From NAT127 sp041655035 (GTDB lineage: Bacteria > Pseudomonadota > Gammaproteobacteria > Pseudomonadales > Porticoccaceae), in contig JBAZCN010000001.1 in assembly GCA_041655035.1 (NCBI GenBank), positions 10,637 to 74,636 of the forward strand: a stretch of 64,000 nt of DNA, read 5' to 3'. The notes under the pieces were generated by a model. The model was not told where the DNA came from. It was given only the letters and a program-made list of their open reading frames with translations, and ran no database searches. Of this stretch, positions 18,884 to 30,393 are shown in pieces. Numbering within the stretch: the stretch's first letter is position 1; the number at the start of each line of letters is the position of its first letter. Position numbers and translations under genes: made by a program.

Positions 18884-19636
18884 CTAGCGAATTTTTCCCG
18901 CTCGATCGAAGCTTGGCAAACTGAAGAAATCATCCCAGTGCATCCAGATGGCGAACGCCTTGCCGACGATATTGGCCTCCGGCACCGGCCCCCAGACACG
19001 ACTGTCGCTACTGTTGTCCCGGTTGTCGCCCATCATGAAGTAATGGCCTTCGGGAACGACCACGGAAATGCGCCGGCCGAGGCGCCCGGGAACCCGGTGC
19101 TTGCGGATCAGATGGCGCTCACCTTCGATATTTTCCTCCACGATATCATAGCCGTAACCGGCCAGATAGGGCGTGCGTATCCGCCTTTGTTCGATTTTTT
19201 CACCGTTGACGAACAACTGGTTGTCGAACAGCTGGACGTGGTCCCCGGGAAGGCCGATGACCCGCTTGATGAAGTAGCGGGAGTCACCGGGCGGGAAAAA
19301 CACCATCACGTCGCCCCGCCGGGGCTGGCCGACATCGATGATCTTGGTCTGAGTGACGGGCACCCTGAGGCCGTAGGAAAACTTGTTGACCAGGATGAAA
19401 TCCCCGACCTGGAGCGTAGGCACCATCGAGGCCGAGGGGATCTGGAACGGTTCGACCAGGAACGAGCGCAGCACCAGCACCACCAACAGTACGGGGAAGA
19501 ACGGCGCGGTATACTCCACATAGAACGGTGCCGGAGACTCGCCGCGTCGCCGGCGCAGCACCAGCTTGTCGAGCACCCACATCAAACCGCTGACCAGGGT
19601 CAGGATCACCAGGATGAGGGGGAAATTAATATCCAT
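18884..19636 (-). CDS. lepB: Signal peptidase I LepB
   Basis: LepB is the inner-membrane Ser/Lys-dyad protease that removes signal peptides from exported proteins. It is 250 aa. Two N-terminal membrane segments (~5-24 and ~46-60) precede the catalytic domain. The nucleophile is Ser70 in IPSASMVPTL and the general base Lys124 in YFIKRVIGLPGD. The MGDNRDNSSDSR box is near 195-206. It is shorter than E. coli LepB (324 aa) but normal for Pseudomonas-type enzymes. It lies four bases after lepA. Confidence 0.97.
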   Translation of the reverse strand: MDINFPLILVILTLVSGLMWVLDKLVLRRRRGESPAPFYVEYTAPFFPVLLVVLVLRSFLVEPFQIPSASMVPTLQVGDFILVNKFSYGLRVPVTQTKIIDVGQPRRGDVMVFFPPGDSRYFIKRVIGLPGDHVQLFDNQLFVNGEKIEQRRIRTPYLAGYGYDIVEENIEGERHLIRKHRVPGRLGRRISVVVPEGHYFMMGDNRDNSSDSRVWGPVPEANIVGKAFAIWMHWDDFFSLPSFDRAGKIR

Positions 19637-19640
19637 TCAA

Positions 19641-21458
<1,818 letters not shown>

Positions 21459-21541
21459 GATTTACAAGGCGTAAAGCGACGCGCAGTCTAGCGGATTTGG
21501 GCCCTCCGCGCCATGGATTCCGGCGCAGGCGCGAGGAGAAG

Positions 21542-21567
21542 GGCCGGCAGGAATCCTCCTGCCGGCC
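21542..21567 (-). terminator. Strong hairpin downstream of mucD, probable terminator
   Basis: An 11-bp perfect stem (21542-21552 with 21557-21567) has a 4-base loop and lies just past the mucD stop and before lepA on the minus strand. Only a short pyrimidine-rich tail (CTTCTCC) follows, not a true T-run, so termination may be partial. It marks the boundary between the sigma-E operon and the lepA cluster. Confidence 0.6.
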
Positions 21568-21572
21568 GACAC

Positions 21573-22952
21573 TCAGGGGGCGATCTGGATGGTGCGGAAG
21601 ATAAACTGCCCCTGGCGCAGGAAGCGCACCAGCACCGGGGTGCCCTTGGGAATCTTGCCGCGGATCAGGGTGTAGTCCTTGACGCTGGTAATACGGGCAT
21701 TGCCGAGCTGGACGATGATATCCCCAGGGAGCAAGCCGGCGCTCTGGGCGGGCGATCCGGCCGCGACATTGTCGATCACCACGCCGCCGCGGATACCGAG
21801 GGCGGCGCTGGTTTCCTGGTCGAGATTCTGCAACGACAGGCCGAGCACATCGCCGCCGGCACCGGTGGATGCCTGGTCGTTCTCACCCTCGGGCAACGAG
21901 CCCACGGTTATCGCCAGGGTGCGCTTTTTGCCTTCGCGGATCAACTCGGCATCGGCCTTGCCGCCGGGGGGCAGCAAACCGACCTGGTGGGGCAGATCGC
22001 CGGACTCCCTGATCACCCGGTCGTTGAAACGGATGATCACATCACCGGGCTTGAGGCCGGACTTCTCCGCGGGACTGTCGGCGATGACTTGGGCGATCAG
22101 CGCACCCTGGGGCTTGTCGAGGCCGAGAGAGCTGGCCAGATTCTTGTCGACTTCCTGGATATAGACACCGAGCCAACCCCGTTCGACCCTGCCCTTCTCC
22201 TTCAGCTGGTCGACCACGTCGATGGCGACGCTGACCGGGATGGCGAATGACAGGCCGATGGAGCCGCCGGTGCGGGTATAGATCTGGGAGTTGATGCCGA
22301 CCACCTCGCCCTGCAGATTGAACAGCGGCCCCCCGGAATTACCGGGATTGATGGCGACGTCGCTCTGGATGAAGGGCACGTAGTTCTCGCCCTTGTCGGT
22401 GGGCAGGCTGCGGCCGATGGCACTGACGATGCCGACGCTGGCAGAGTAGTCGAGGCCGAATGGCGAGCCGATCGCCACCACCCATTCACCGACCCGAAGC
22501 TTGTCGGGGGCGGCGAGCTTCACCACCGGCAGCCCGCCGGCATCGATCTTCAGCAACGCCAGGTCGGAACGGGGATCGGTGCCCACCACCTCGGCGCTGA
22601 ACTCACGGCGATCGCTGAGGCGCACCGAGATCTCGCTGGCGCCATCCACCACATGGTTGTTGGTCAGCACGTAGCCGTCGCCGGAAATGATAAAGCCGGA
22701 CCCCATGGAATACGCATTGCGCTCCGGCATGCCGCGCTGCTCGAAAAGCTCGCGAAAAATCTCCGGCACCTGCTGGCCCGGGGGCATCATCATCCGGCCG
22801 CCGCCGGCGACCTTCTGCACGGTGTTGATCTTCACCACAGCCGGAGACGTCTCCTCGATGAGATCGGCAAAGTCCGGCAGGTCGGCCTGTGCCAGGCCGG
22901 CCTGAAAGAGCACCAGCAGCCATAAAAGCGATAGTTTTCTCAACATGGTCAT
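21573..22952 (-). CDS. mucD: Periplasmic serine protease/chaperone MucD (DegP/HtrA family)
   Basis: This periplasmic HtrA protease degrades or refolds misfolded envelope proteins and, in Pseudomonas, negatively influences AlgU. It has 459 aa from the ATG at 22952. A signal peptide (residues 1-23, ending AQA) is followed by the trypsin-like domain with His100 (TNNHVVDG), Asp130 (SDLALLK) and Ser206 (NPGNSGGPL). Two PDZ domains follow at ~250-345 and ~365-455. It starts 10 bases after mucC. As the last gene of rpoE-mucABCD it should be induced by sigma-E. Confidence 0.95.
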   Translation of the reverse strand: MTMLRKLSLLWLLVLFQAGLAQADLPDFADLIEETSPAVVKINTVQKVAGGGRMMMPPGQQVPEIFRELFEQRGMPERNAYSMGSGFIISGDGYVLTNNHVVDGASEISVRLSDRREFSAEVVGTDPRSDLALLKIDAGGLPVVKLAAPDKLRVGEWVVAIGSPFGLDYSASVGIVSAIGRSLPTDKGENYVPFIQSDVAINPGNSGGPLFNLQGEVVGINSQIYTRTGGSIGLSFAIPVSVAIDVVDQLKEKGRVERGWLGVYIQEVDKNLASSLGLDKPQGALIAQVIADSPAEKSGLKPGDVIIRFNDRVIRESGDLPHQVGLLPPGGKADAELIREGKKRTLAITVGSLPEGENDQASTGAGGDVLGLSLQNLDQETSAALGIRGGVVIDNVAAGSPAQSAGLLPGDIIVQLGNARITSVKDYTLIRGKIPKGTPVLVRFLRQGQFIFRTIQIAP

Positions 22953-22962
22953 TACTCGATTT

Positions 22963-23427
22963 TCACTGAAAAACGGAAGCTGCGCGCGGCGTCTCGCCGT
23001 CGAGCAGTAGCGGTTGGAGGTCGGGATTGCTCCGCGCCCGCCAGGAAAAAAACCGCACCAGGGCCCCGCCCGCCAGCAACCCCAGCAGCGCGGCCAGCAC
23101 TGCGCCGGGCTCGCCGGCGCCGGCCCTGGTGGCTGCCCCGGCGCAGACCAGCATGGCCAGCAGCGGCAGCAGATAAACGGCGAGGGAGCCGGCAACCACG
23201 ACATGGTCGGGAATCCCTATGGTGACTTGCTGGTCGAGGCGAAAATCCTGCGGCGCGCGCGCGCCCATTGAAACCCTCAAGGTGGAAGCGCTGCCCAGCA
23301 CCCCGGCCAGCACCCGCTGGCCACAGCCGGAGCGCGCCCGGCACGCACCACAGGTAGAGGTCTGGATGGTCTCGACCCACAGCGCATCCGACTCGATGGC
23401 CACGACCCTGCCCTGTTCTTCAAGCAT
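22963..23427 (-). CDS. mucC: MucC/RseC-family membrane protein
   Basis: The 154-aa inner-membrane protein belongs to the SoxR-reducing/RseC family. N-terminal cysteines (C26, C29, C35 in STCGACRARSGCGQ) could be redox active or bind a cluster. Two hydrophobic segments lie at ~78-100 and ~108-125. In E. coli RseC modulates sigma-E and takes part in reducing SoxR; which role applies here is not visible. It lies 17 bases after mucB and 10 before mucD. Confidence 0.88.
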   Translation of the reverse strand: MLEEQGRVVAIESDALWVETIQTSTCGACRARSGCGQRVLAGVLGSASTLRVSMGARAPQDFRLDQQVTIGIPDHVVVAGSLAVYLLPLLAMLVCAGAATRAGAGEPGAVLAALLGLLAGGALVRFFSWRARSNPDLQPLLLDGETPRAASVFQ

Positions 23428-23444
23428 CGCGTCTCCCCGGCACC

Positions 23445-24431
23445 CTACTCGCGACCGGCAAATTCAATGCGGCTCGCCACCCGCTGGGCGGTTTCCAGAG
23501 GTATCTCGCCCACCACAGACACCAGGTGGTCGCGTCCCCGGGCCTCGATTCGCACCAGTTGGACCACAGTGGCTCCCCGCTGGGCCTGGACTTCCGGAAG
23601 TTGCCCACCCTGATGAGGGTCGAAAAATATCGAAAACACCGACAGGCCGTCGCTGAACAGCAGGGTTTCGACGCCGTGGCCATCCATCTCGCGACCCATC
23701 AGTTGAAATCCCGGCGGCAGCCAGGAGACCTGCCATCCCGACACGCCCGCGGCGCCATTCGCGGTGGCCGCGCAGCTCGCCGTCACTCCGCGCTCGGTGG
23801 CTGCGGCGATCAACTCTTCGGCCAGCTCCCGATCGACTCCGTAGCTCACATCCATGTACTGAAAGCGCTCCAGCACCCGCTTGCCGCCATCGAGCAGCAG
23901 TGACTGCAACAACAGGCCGCTGCGCTTGTCGATGGCAAACACATAGCCATAGCGGAAAGGATCGAGGGGTACGAGATGGATCACCCACACGTCCTGGTCG
24001 GCGACACGATCCTCGCCGCGCAGATGCACTTCGTAGTAGCTGGCCAACTGCTGGTAGTCGATAACGGGTTGCGGCTGGAGGTCGCGCATCGCGCGATCGA
24101 ACCCTGTCGGGCAGCCAGCCTGCCCGTGCCGCAGGATCTCCTGGCTGGGGCCGTTGAGGTAGGACCAGCGTTGGTACTCCACACCGTCCCGCACCACATG
24201 GGTCGCTCTCACCGACTTCAGCACACCGGCGTATTCGTAGGTGAATATCCCCTGGTAATCGAGCTGGCGGCTGGCCTCGGCCATGGTGCCGAGCATCTGG
24301 CTGGTGTCCACATCGTTGTCCGCGCTGGCGGTGGAACCCAGCGCCAGGACAGCCAGCATCGCCAGCCACCTGACTGCAACGCGGGAGAGAATGAGAATGG
24401 TTTTGGGCAAGGGCGATACCCTAGCGGGCAT
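23445..24431 (-). CDS. mucB: Sigma-E regulatory periplasmic protein MucB/RseB
   Basis: MucB/RseB binds the periplasmic part of the anti-sigma factor and shields it from the activating protease until lipoprotein or LPS signals release it. It has 328 aa from the ATG at 24431. A signal peptide ends near GSTASADN. The LolA-like first domain includes YQGIFTYEYAG and THVVRDGVEYQRWSYLNG, and the C-terminal domain carries VSWLPPGFQ. The start overlaps the mucA stop region by 11 bases; a start nine codons further upstream is less likely. Confidence 0.92.
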   Translation of the reverse strand: MPARVSPLPKTILILSRVAVRWLAMLAVLALGSTASADNDVDTSQMLGTMAEASRQLDYQGIFTYEYAGVLKSVRATHVVRDGVEYQRWSYLNGPSQEILRHGQAGCPTGFDRAMRDLQPQPVIDYQQLASYYEVHLRGEDRVADQDVWVIHLVPLDPFRYGYVFAIDKRSGLLLQSLLLDGGKRVLERFQYMDVSYGVDRELAEELIAAATERGVTASCAATANGAAGVSGWQVSWLPPGFQLMGREMDGHGVETLLFSDGLSVFSIFFDPHQGGQLPEVQAQRGATVVQLVRIEARGRDHLVSVVGEIPLETAQRVASRIEFAGRE

Positions 24432-25089
24432 TATCGACCTCTTGAGGCAGCCGCGCATAAGGAAGCATACCCTGACTGGCGTTGGCCGAAGCCTTTTCGG
24501 TATGGCGCTTCATCATGCCATTGAGGTAGAGCTGGATCGCCTGCTGGGTTTCCAGATCGGGCTGCACCTGCTGCATGATGGTCACCGGGCGCGGCTCGAT
24601 GGCGTACTTGCTGTCGGTGCTGGCCATTCGCCCCGTGACCGGCGGCAGGTCGAAGCCCGACGGCAGCTGGAACTGCGGCCCCGAGGCGCCGTCGACTGGC
24701 GCCGCGCCGGCTACCTGGGCCGGGCTGTCGCCGCCGACACCGTCACCACCGAGGCCGGCCAACTGGAACTGCTGCACACCGAGCACCGCCACAGCGGCCA
24801 CGGTGGCTGCCACGGCGACTTTCGACAAGGGTTGGAAGAAGCGGTGAAGCGAAGGCCGGGGGGATTTCTCGTCGGCAATGGCCGCGCTGATGCGCGCCGA
24901 CAGGTCGACCCGCCTCGCCGGCAGCTCTCCGCGAATCGCGGCGGCGGCAAGATGGTAGCGATGCCAGGAATCCCGCAATTGTGGATCGCTCTCCATGCTT
25001 TTGAGAAGCCGCATGGTCTCCAACTCGCTGGTTTCGTTATCCATCAGCGCGGAGAGGGTTTCATGGATTCGCTTATCGGAGTCGCCCAT
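24421..25089 (-). CDS. mucA: Anti-sigma-E factor MucA/RseA
   Basis: MucA is a single-pass inner-membrane anti-sigma factor that holds AlgU/RpoE inactive until cleaved by regulated proteolysis. It has 222 aa from the ATG at 25089, preceded by GAGGAAA at good spacing. The cytoplasmic N-domain reads [15 protein letters not shown]...[11 protein letters not shown] membrane segment spans ~91-108, and the remainder is a periplasmic domain. It lies 136 bases after rpoE and overlaps mucB. Confidence 0.94.
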   Translation of the reverse strand: MGDSDKRIHETLSALMDNETSELETMRLLKSMESDPQLRDSWHRYHLAAAAIRGELPARRVDLSARISAAIADEKSPRPSLHRFFQPLSKVAVAATVAAVAVLGVQQFQLAGLGGDGVGGDSPAQVAGAAPVDGASGPQFQLPSGFDLPPVTGRMASTDSKYAIEPRPVTIMQQVQPDLETQQAIQLYLNGMMKRHTEKASANASQGMLPYARLPQEVDNAR

Positions 25090-25225
25090 TGGCACGTTTC
25101 CTCATTTGGCACTCTTGCCCATTCTAACGCCAACCCCGGGCTCTACAAGAGCCATCGGGGCCGCTTTCAAATTCACTGTCCGGTCTGACCGCCAAAACCC
25201 GCCCAGGTTCCGTGGCACCACCACC

Positions 25226-25819
25226 TCAGTCATTTTCACCCATCAACGCCTTGATTCGCTGGTCGATCGCCTCCCTGGCGCGGAAGATCCGCGAGCGCAC
25301 GGTACCCACCGGGCAGTTCATCACGGTGGCTATATCCTCGTAGCTGAGACCATCGAATTCCCGCAAAGTGACCGCGGTGCGCAGATCTTCCGGCAAATTC
25401 TCGATGGCGTCGGTCACGACTTTCTGCAACTCGTCGCGAAACAGCAGGTTCTCGGGGCTGTCGACGTCCTTGAGCAGGTCGCTGCCGGAATAGAATTCGG
25501 CATCCTCCACATCGACATCACTGGCCGGCGGCCGGCGGTTGCGGGCCACCAGGTAGTTCTTGGCGGTATTGACCGCGATGCGGTACAGCCAGGTGTAGAA
25601 CTGGCTGTCGCCGCGAAAGTTGCCGATCGCCCGGTAGGCCTTGATGAAGGCCTCCTGCACCACATCGTTGACTTCATCGAAGTCCCGGACAAAGCGACTG
25701 ACAATGGCGTGGACCTTGTACTGGTACTTGAGCACCAGCAGGTCGAACGCCCGCTTGTCGCCTTTCTGGACGCGCTCCACCAATTGTTTATCCGAATCAG
25801 GCGCCTGGTCGGCGTCCAT
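25226..25819 (-). CDS. algU: ECF sigma factor RpoE/AlgU (sigma-E)
   Basis: This extracytoplasmic-function sigma factor controls the envelope-stress regulon. It is 197 aa. Region 2 is clear ([20 protein letters not shown], then [13 protein letters not shown]), and region 4 contains [23 protein letters not shown] and the helix-turn-helix [16 protein letters not shown]. First gene of algU-mucABCD. A sigma-E-type promoter (25864-25890) lies 45-71 bases before the ATG, so it is probably autoregulated. Divergent from nadB, as in Pseudomonas and E. coli. Confidence 0.97.
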   Translation of the reverse strand: MDADQAPDSDKQLVERVQKGDKRAFDLLVLKYQYKVHAIVSRFVRDFDEVNDVVQEAFIKAYRAIGNFRGDSQFYTWLYRIAVNTAKNYLVARNRRPPASDVDVEDAEFYSGSDLLKDVDSPENLLFRDELQKVVTDAIENLPEDLRTAVTLREFDGLSYEDIATVMNCPVGTVRSRIFRAREAIDQRIKALMGEND

Positions 25820-25863
25820 CCGCTTCTCCCCTCACAAAAATTCTTCGAGATCTGGACCGCAAG

Positions 25864-25890
25864 GCTAGACCATCAAACCCGGGACAAGTT
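25864..25890 (-). promoter_or_regulatory. Sigma-E-type promoter of the algU-muc operon
   Basis: On the minus strand GAACTT (25890-25885) is followed by a 16-base spacer and TCTAG (25868-25864). The -35 is identical to the RpoE/AlgU consensus GAACTT; the -10 is close to TCTGA/TCTAA. Its place upstream of the sigma factor's own gene fits the known autoregulation of the family. Confidence 0.8.
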
Positions 25891-25963
25891 CGCTGCCCTC
25901 TGGGTTTTGTTGAGGCGCTATACTATCATGCCGCCTCCCGGGAAGAGACAGAAACCCTTTGCC

Positions 25964-27586
25964 ATGAACAAGCCCTATCAGCACGATGTTCTTGTAATCG
26001 GCAGTGGCGCGGCGGGTGCGAGCCTGGCCCTGCGGCTGGCCGACGACTACCGGGTCGCGGTGCTGAGCAAAGGCTCCGTCAACTCCGGCTCCACCTGGTA
26101 CGCCCAGGGCGGAGTGGCGGCGGTACTCGACGACGAGGACAGTATCGAATCCCATATCCAGGACACCCTGGTGGCCGGCGGCGGCCTGTGTCATGAAGAC
26201 GCGGTGCGCTTCACCGTGGAAAACGGCCCCGCGGTCATCGATTGGCTGGTGCAGATGGGCATGGATTTCACCCGCGACCAGAGCACCGGGGAATTCCACC
26301 TGACGCGCGAAGGCGGCCACAGCCACCGCCGCATCCTCCACACCGCGGACGCCACCGGCAGGGCGGTGTCGAGCGCGCTGACCGATAAACTGGTCAACCA
26401 CCCCAACATCGACATCTTCGAAGACCACATCATCGTCGACCTGATCACCCAGTCCGACCGCAACAGCCACAAGCTGCGCTGCAGCGGCGCCTACGTGCTG
26501 GACCGCGCCAACGATCGGGTGAGCACCTTTCAGGCCAAATGCGTGGTGCTTGCCACCGGTGGCGCCAGCAAGGTCTATCTTTATACCAGCAGCCCCGACG
26601 GCGCTTCCGGCGATGGCATCGCCGTGGCGTGGCGCAAGGGCTGCCGGGTGGCCAACATGGAATTCAACCAGTTTCACCCCACCTGCCTGTTCCACCCCGA
26701 TGCCAAGGCCTTTCTGCTCACCGAGGCGCTGCGCGGCGAAGGCGCCTACCTGCGGCTGCCCGACGGCGAGCGGTTCATGCCGCGCTTCCACGAATTGGCC
26801 GAGCTCGCCCCCCGGGATACCGTGGCCCGCGCCATCGACCACGAGATGAAACGCCTGGGCAGCGACTGCGTGTATCTCGACATCACCCACAAGAGTCCGG
26901 AATTCATCAGGTCCCACTTCCCCACTATCTGGGAGGAATGCCTGAAATACGGCATCGACATGGCCCGCGACCAGGTGCCGGTGGTGCCCGCCGCCCATTA
27001 CACCTGCGGCGGCGTGCTCACCGATCTCAAGGGACGCACCGATCTCAAGAATCTCTACGCCATCGGCGAGACCGCCTCCACCGGCCTGCACGGCGCCAAC
27101 CGCATGGCCAGCAACTCGCTGCTGGAATGCCTGGTGTTCGGCTGGTCCGCCGCCGGGCATATCCGCCAGGTGATCGACACCGTGCCGCCACCGGAGCAGG
27201 CGCCGCCCTGGGATGAATCACGGGTAACCCATTCCGACGAGGATGTGGTGATCTCCCACAACTGGGATGAACTGCGCCGTTTCATGTGGGACTACGTGGG
27301 CATCGTGCGCACCCGCAAGCGGCTGGAGCGGGCCGAGCACCGCATCAAGATGCTGATGCGGGAAATCAACGAGTACTACAGCAACTACAAGATCAGCCGC
27401 GACCTGATCGAACTGCGCAATCTGGCGCTGGTGGCGCAGCTGATCATCCGCTCCGCCCAGCAGCGCAAGGAGAGCCGCGGCCTGCACTACACCCTGGATT
27501 ATCCCGAGCAATCGCCGGTCGCCCAGGACACGATTCTGGTGCCGATCAACTACGCCGCCCAGGACATCATCGTCAGCCGGCCCTGA
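25964..27586 (+). CDS. nadB: L-aspartate oxidase
   Basis: This flavoprotein oxidises L-aspartate to iminoaspartate, the first step of de novo NAD synthesis. It has 540 aa from the ATG at 25964; earlier in-frame starts lie in algU upstream DNA. The FAD motif GSGAAG is at 13-18. Conserved blocks include [16 protein letters not shown] near 43-58 and [21 protein letters not shown] near 370-390. It is divergent from algU and its 3' end overlaps that of ygfX by 14 bases. nadA and nadC are not in the window. Confidence 0.96.
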   Translation: MNKPYQHDVLVIGSGAAGASLALRLADDYRVAVLSKGSVNSGSTWYAQGGVAAVLDDEDSIESHIQDTLVAGGGLCHEDAVRFTVENGPAVIDWLVQMGMDFTRDQSTGEFHLTREGGHSHRRILHTADATGRAVSSALTDKLVNHPNIDIFEDHIIVDLITQSDRNSHKLRCSGAYVLDRANDRVSTFQAKCVVLATGGASKVYLYTSSPDGASGDGIAVAWRKGCRVANMEFNQFHPTCLFHPDAKAFLLTEALRGEGAYLRLPDGERFMPRFHELAELAPRDTVARAIDHEMKRLGSDCVYLDITHKSPEFIRSHFPTIWEECLKYGIDMARDQVPVVPAAHYTCGGVLTDLKGRTDLKNLYAIGETASTGLHGANRMASNSLLECLVFGWSAAGHIRQVIDTVPPPEQAPPWDESRVTHSDEDVVISHNWDELRRFMWDYVGIVRTRKRLERAEHRIKMLMREINEYYSNYKISRDLIELRNLALVAQLIIRSAQQRKESRGLHYTLDYPEQSPVAQDTILVPINYAAQDIIVSRP

Positions 27587-28019
27587 ACCGGCCCTCTCCC
27601 CGCCCCGCACGGACCAGCCCGCGGGCCAGCACATGGAACTGGCGCCAACCCTCCGCAGCGCAACCGTCGCGCATCAGCGCCACCTGGCGACGGCGACAGC
27701 CATCATCCAGCTCAAACACCAGCAGCCAGCGGGCCAGGTAACGCACCCGGCAGCATACCGGCACGCTCCTGCCATCGCGGTCGACCAGGCTCCAGTTGCC
27801 ATCGTCGTGGCACAGGCGCCAACTGCGCCGCTCGCCGAACGCGCGCGCCTGCCAGCCGAGATTCGCCAGCACCAGCAGAGCGACTGCGCCAAACTGCCAC
27901 CATGGCAAGTTGGCGAATGCCAGCAGGCCAGCTGCCAGAGCGTGACCACCGACCAGCAGCAGCCACTGCCGTGGCGATGGCGCGAGGGAACATTCAGCGA
28001 ACGCGGTGGCGGGTGTCAC
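27573..28019 (-). CDS. ygfX: YgfX/CptA-family membrane protein
   Basis: The product is 148 aa from a GTG at 28019 inside the 3' end of sdhE (26-base overlap, different frame). The N-terminus [27 protein letters not shown] leads into two membrane segments (~16-33 and ~38-53), followed by a soluble tail with WSLVDRDGR. It matches the small protein encoded after sdhE in E. coli (YgfX, also described as the toxin CptA). Whether it is a toxin here is unknown. It converges on nadB. Confidence 0.8.
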   Translation of the reverse strand: MTPATAFAECSLAPSPRQWLLLVGGHALAAGLLAFANLPWWQFGAVALLVLANLGWQARAFGERRSWRLCHDDGNWSLVDRDGRSVPVCCRVRYLARWLLVFELDDGCRRRQVALMRDGCAAEGWRQFHVLARGLVRAGRGEGRFRAG

Positions 28020-28239
28020 GGACGATCTGCACGACGCGGAGCAAGTCCGCATCCTCCGGGTCTTCGCGGCGCATGAACCAGGTGAACAAATCCTGATCCT
28101 CGCAATCCAACAGGCGGTGGTAACGCTCCTTGTCACTGTCGTCGAGCTCGGGATAGATCTGGTCGATGAACGGCAGGAGGATAAGATCCAGTTCGAGCAT
28201 ACCCCGGCGACTTGCCCAAAACAGGCGATTTCTATCCAT
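27994..28239 (-). CDS. sdhE: FAD assembly factor SdhE
   Basis: This small protein promotes covalent attachment of FAD to succinate dehydrogenase and fumarate reductase flavoproteins. It has 81 aa from the ATG at 28239. The hallmark RRGMLELD lies near residues 11-18, followed by LLPFID and the helical bundle with DLFTWFMRRE. It is divergent from ygfZ with a 99-base gap and overlaps ygfX, the same grouping as in E. coli. Confidence 0.94.
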   Translation of the reverse strand: MDRNRLFWASRRGMLELDLILLPFIDQIYPELDDSDKERYHRLLDCEDQDLFTWFMRREDPEDADLLRVVQIVRDTRHRVR

Positions 28240-28338
28240 GACGGATTCCAACAAAACGATGTTCGGGCATTATAGTGGAACCGTCCCGGGGAACTCACTA
28301 CCATATCTGGCCAACTTCACCCGGACAGCCAATACCCC

Positions 28339-29397
28339 ATGACCGACTGGATTGCGTTTCTCCAACAACAGGGTGGCCTGGTGGCCGCCGACGGTGAACC
28401 GACCGCCGCCATCACCGGCTTTGGCGAACAACCGGCGGACTATCCGGCCCTGCTGTCGACCACCCTGCTGATGTCGCTGGACGACCGGGGCGTCATTCGC
28501 CTTACCGGGCCCGATACCGACAAACTGCTGCAGGGTCAACTGACCTGTGACCTGTCGGCGATCACTCCCGACAATGCCGGCAACGGCGCCCTGTGCACTG
28601 TCCAGGGGCGGACCATCGGCAACTTTCCCATTGCCCGCGATGGCGCAGGCGACACTCTGCTGCTCCCGCCGGCCGCACTGATGCCGGCAATCCTCGAGAC
28701 CCTCAAGAAGTACGCTGTGTTCTACAAGACCCAACTGAACGACGACAGCGCCCGCTACCAGGTGCTGGGCCTTGCCGGTCCGGACGCCAGCCAGCTGATC
28801 GCCGCGATCAGCGGCAGCGCGCCCACCGGCAGCTGCCACCACCATCAGGGCACGACGTTTCTCCAGCTCGGGGATCAGCGCTGGCTGGCGGTGGCGCCGG
28901 GTGACAGCGCCCGCCAGCTATGGCAACAGCTCGCCAGGCGGGCGACTCCCGCCGGCCTGCCCCTGTGGGAACTGCTGGCCATCCGCGCCGGGCAGGGCGA
29001 AGTGCGGCCCGCCACCCGGGAGGAATTCATTCCGCAGATGCTCAACCTGCAACATACCGGGGGTATCAGTTTCCGCAAAGGCTGCTATACCGGCCAGGAA
29101 ATCGTCGCCCGCATGCAGTACCTGGGCAAGCTCAAGCGGCGCATGTACCGGCTGGCCATCGCCGCGACCACGCCCCCCGGCCCCGGCACGAAGATCCAGG
29201 CGGACGCAGGCGGGCCAAATTGCGGCCATGTCGTCTTGGCCGCTCGCGCCGACCAGCAAACCCTGGAGTTGCTGGCGGTGCTCACCGCCGAGGCCGCGGC
29301 AGGACAACAGTTGCTGATCGACGGACAGGCCCATGCCATCCGCGCACTGCCCCTGCCCTACGATCACCAGTTCCCCGCTCACGCCGATGGCGGCTAG
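28339..29397 (+). CDS. ygfZ: Folate-binding protein YgfZ (Fe-S cluster maintenance)
   Basis: This T-protein/GcvT-like, tetrahydrofolate-binding protein is needed for activity of some Fe-S enzymes, including tRNA-modifying ones. It is 352 aa. The family hallmark KGCYTGQEIVAR is at about 247-258, followed by LGKLKRRMYRL. The N-terminal half has LTGPDTDKLLQGQLTCDL. Its stop overlaps the next gene by 11 bases. Proximity to sdhE keeps two flavin/Fe-S helper genes together. Confidence 0.93.
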   Translation: MTDWIAFLQQQGGLVAADGEPTAAITGFGEQPADYPALLSTTLLMSLDDRGVIRLTGPDTDKLLQGQLTCDLSAITPDNAGNGALCTVQGRTIGNFPIARDGAGDTLLLPPAALMPAILETLKKYAVFYKTQLNDDSARYQVLGLAGPDASQLIAAISGSAPTGSCHHHQGTTFLQLGDQRWLAVAPGDSARQLWQQLARRATPAGLPLWELLAIRAGQGEVRPATREEFIPQMLNLQHTGGISFRKGCYTGQEIVARMQYLGKLKRRMYRLAIAATTPPGPGTKIQADAGGPNCGHVVLAARADQQTLELLAVLTAEAAAGQQLLIDGQAHAIRALPLPYDHQFPAHADGG

Positions 29398-29788
29398 CTG
29401 GATCGCCTGGCTCGGCGCACTGTCCCTGGTCACCATGGTGGCCAGCCTGGTTGTCCTGCCGCTGCTGGTGGCGCAGATACCGGAAGATTACTTTCTCCAC
29501 CAGCGGCGTGCCCCGGCGCCGTGGAAGGATGATCGCCCGCTGCTGCGGCTTCTGTTCCTGCTGCTCAAGAACCTGCTGGGAGTGGCCCTGCTGATCGGCG
29601 GCCTGATCATGGTGTTCATGCCAGGCCAGGGTCTGCTGACCATGGCCATCGGGCTGATGCTGCTGGACTACCCGGGGAAGTACCAGTTGGAACAGCGTAT
29701 CGTCAGGGTGCCGGCCATTCTCAAGGGACTCAACTGGCTGCGCGCCAAGCGCCATGCCCCGCCCCTGCGCATCGACGACCCGCGCTGA
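29387..29788 (+). CDS. Small PGPGW-type inner-membrane protein
   Basis: The product is 133 aa from the ATG at 29387, overlapping the ygfZ stop. An N-terminal membrane segment (~5-28) and a hydrophobic hairpin (~58-95) carry MPGQGLLTMAIGLMLLDYPGK, a variant of the PGPGW family motif. A basic tail follows (LRAKRHAPPLR). Function unknown. It is likely co-transcribed with ygfZ and ends five bases from the convergent VOC gene. Confidence 0.7.
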   Translation: MAASWIAWLGALSLVTMVASLVVLPLLVAQIPEDYFLHQRRAPAPWKDDRPLLRLLFLLLKNLLGVALLIGGLIMVFMPGQGLLTMAIGLMLLDYPGKYQLEQRIVRVPAILKGLNWLRAKRHAPPLRIDDPR

Positions 29789-29793
29789 CGGCA

Positions 29794-30204
29794 TCAGTCG
29801 TCCGCCGGACCCACCCACATCATGGGATTGTGGGCCACCTCCCAGAGAAACCCGTCAGGGTCGGCGAAATACCCGGAGTAGCCACCCCAGAAGACTTTCT
29901 GCCCCGCCTTCACGAGACGTCCGCCGGCGGCCACCGCCTCCTCCAGCAGGGCATCCACCTCGGCCTCCCCGGCCACATTGTGGGCCAGGGCAAATCCGGA
30001 AAAACCGGAACCCGCCACCGCTATCCCGGCATCCTCCGCCAGCGCCTCGCGGCCAAACAGCGCCAACCAGGTGCCGTTCAAGGTAAAAAATGCCACCTCC
30101 GGCGGGGATTCCATCCGCGGCAGGCCGAGGCCCTGCTGGTAAAAGCGGACAGAACGCTCCAGGTCCGCCACCCCCAGGGTGATCATGCTGATTCTAGGTT
30201 TCAT
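29794..30204 (-). CDS. VOC-family (glyoxalase/dioxygenase-fold) protein
   Basis: The 136-aa protein contains two beta-alpha-beta-beta-beta repeats of the vicinal oxygen chelate fold: MITLGVADLERSVRFYQQGLGLP at the N-terminus and YSGYFADPDGFLWEVAHNP near 110-128. The Glu in LWEVAHNP is the usual second-half metal ligand. The first-half ligand position (ISMITLGV) lacks a His, so metal binding and substrate are uncertain. It is divergent from the tannase-family gene. Confidence 0.8.
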   Translation of the reverse strand: MKPRISMITLGVADLERSVRFYQQGLGLPRMESPPEVAFFTLNGTWLALFGREALAEDAGIAVAGSGFSGFALAHNVAGEAEVDALLEEAVAAGGRLVKAGQKVFWGGYSGYFADPDGFLWEVAHNPMMWVGPADD

Positions 30205-30393
30205 AGGATGTTCTCCAAATCAGATATTGCTCAGGGCCATGGCTGCCAACAGCAAACAAACCGCCCGCAGTGCGCACGCCCCCCCGCCTGCCGAGAAGAA
30301 TCCCACAGGATGCCGCTCCATTCCCAGCTTCGACCTCGCCTGCGGACACCGGGCTCGGTGGCGACCTCCATGGGCCACCACATCAAAATCATC

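Noticed and set aside
25865..27160. A 431-codon minus-strand frame opposite nadB
   Set aside because: Antisense of a clear L-aspartate oxidase; Gly/Val/Ala-rich with no motif.
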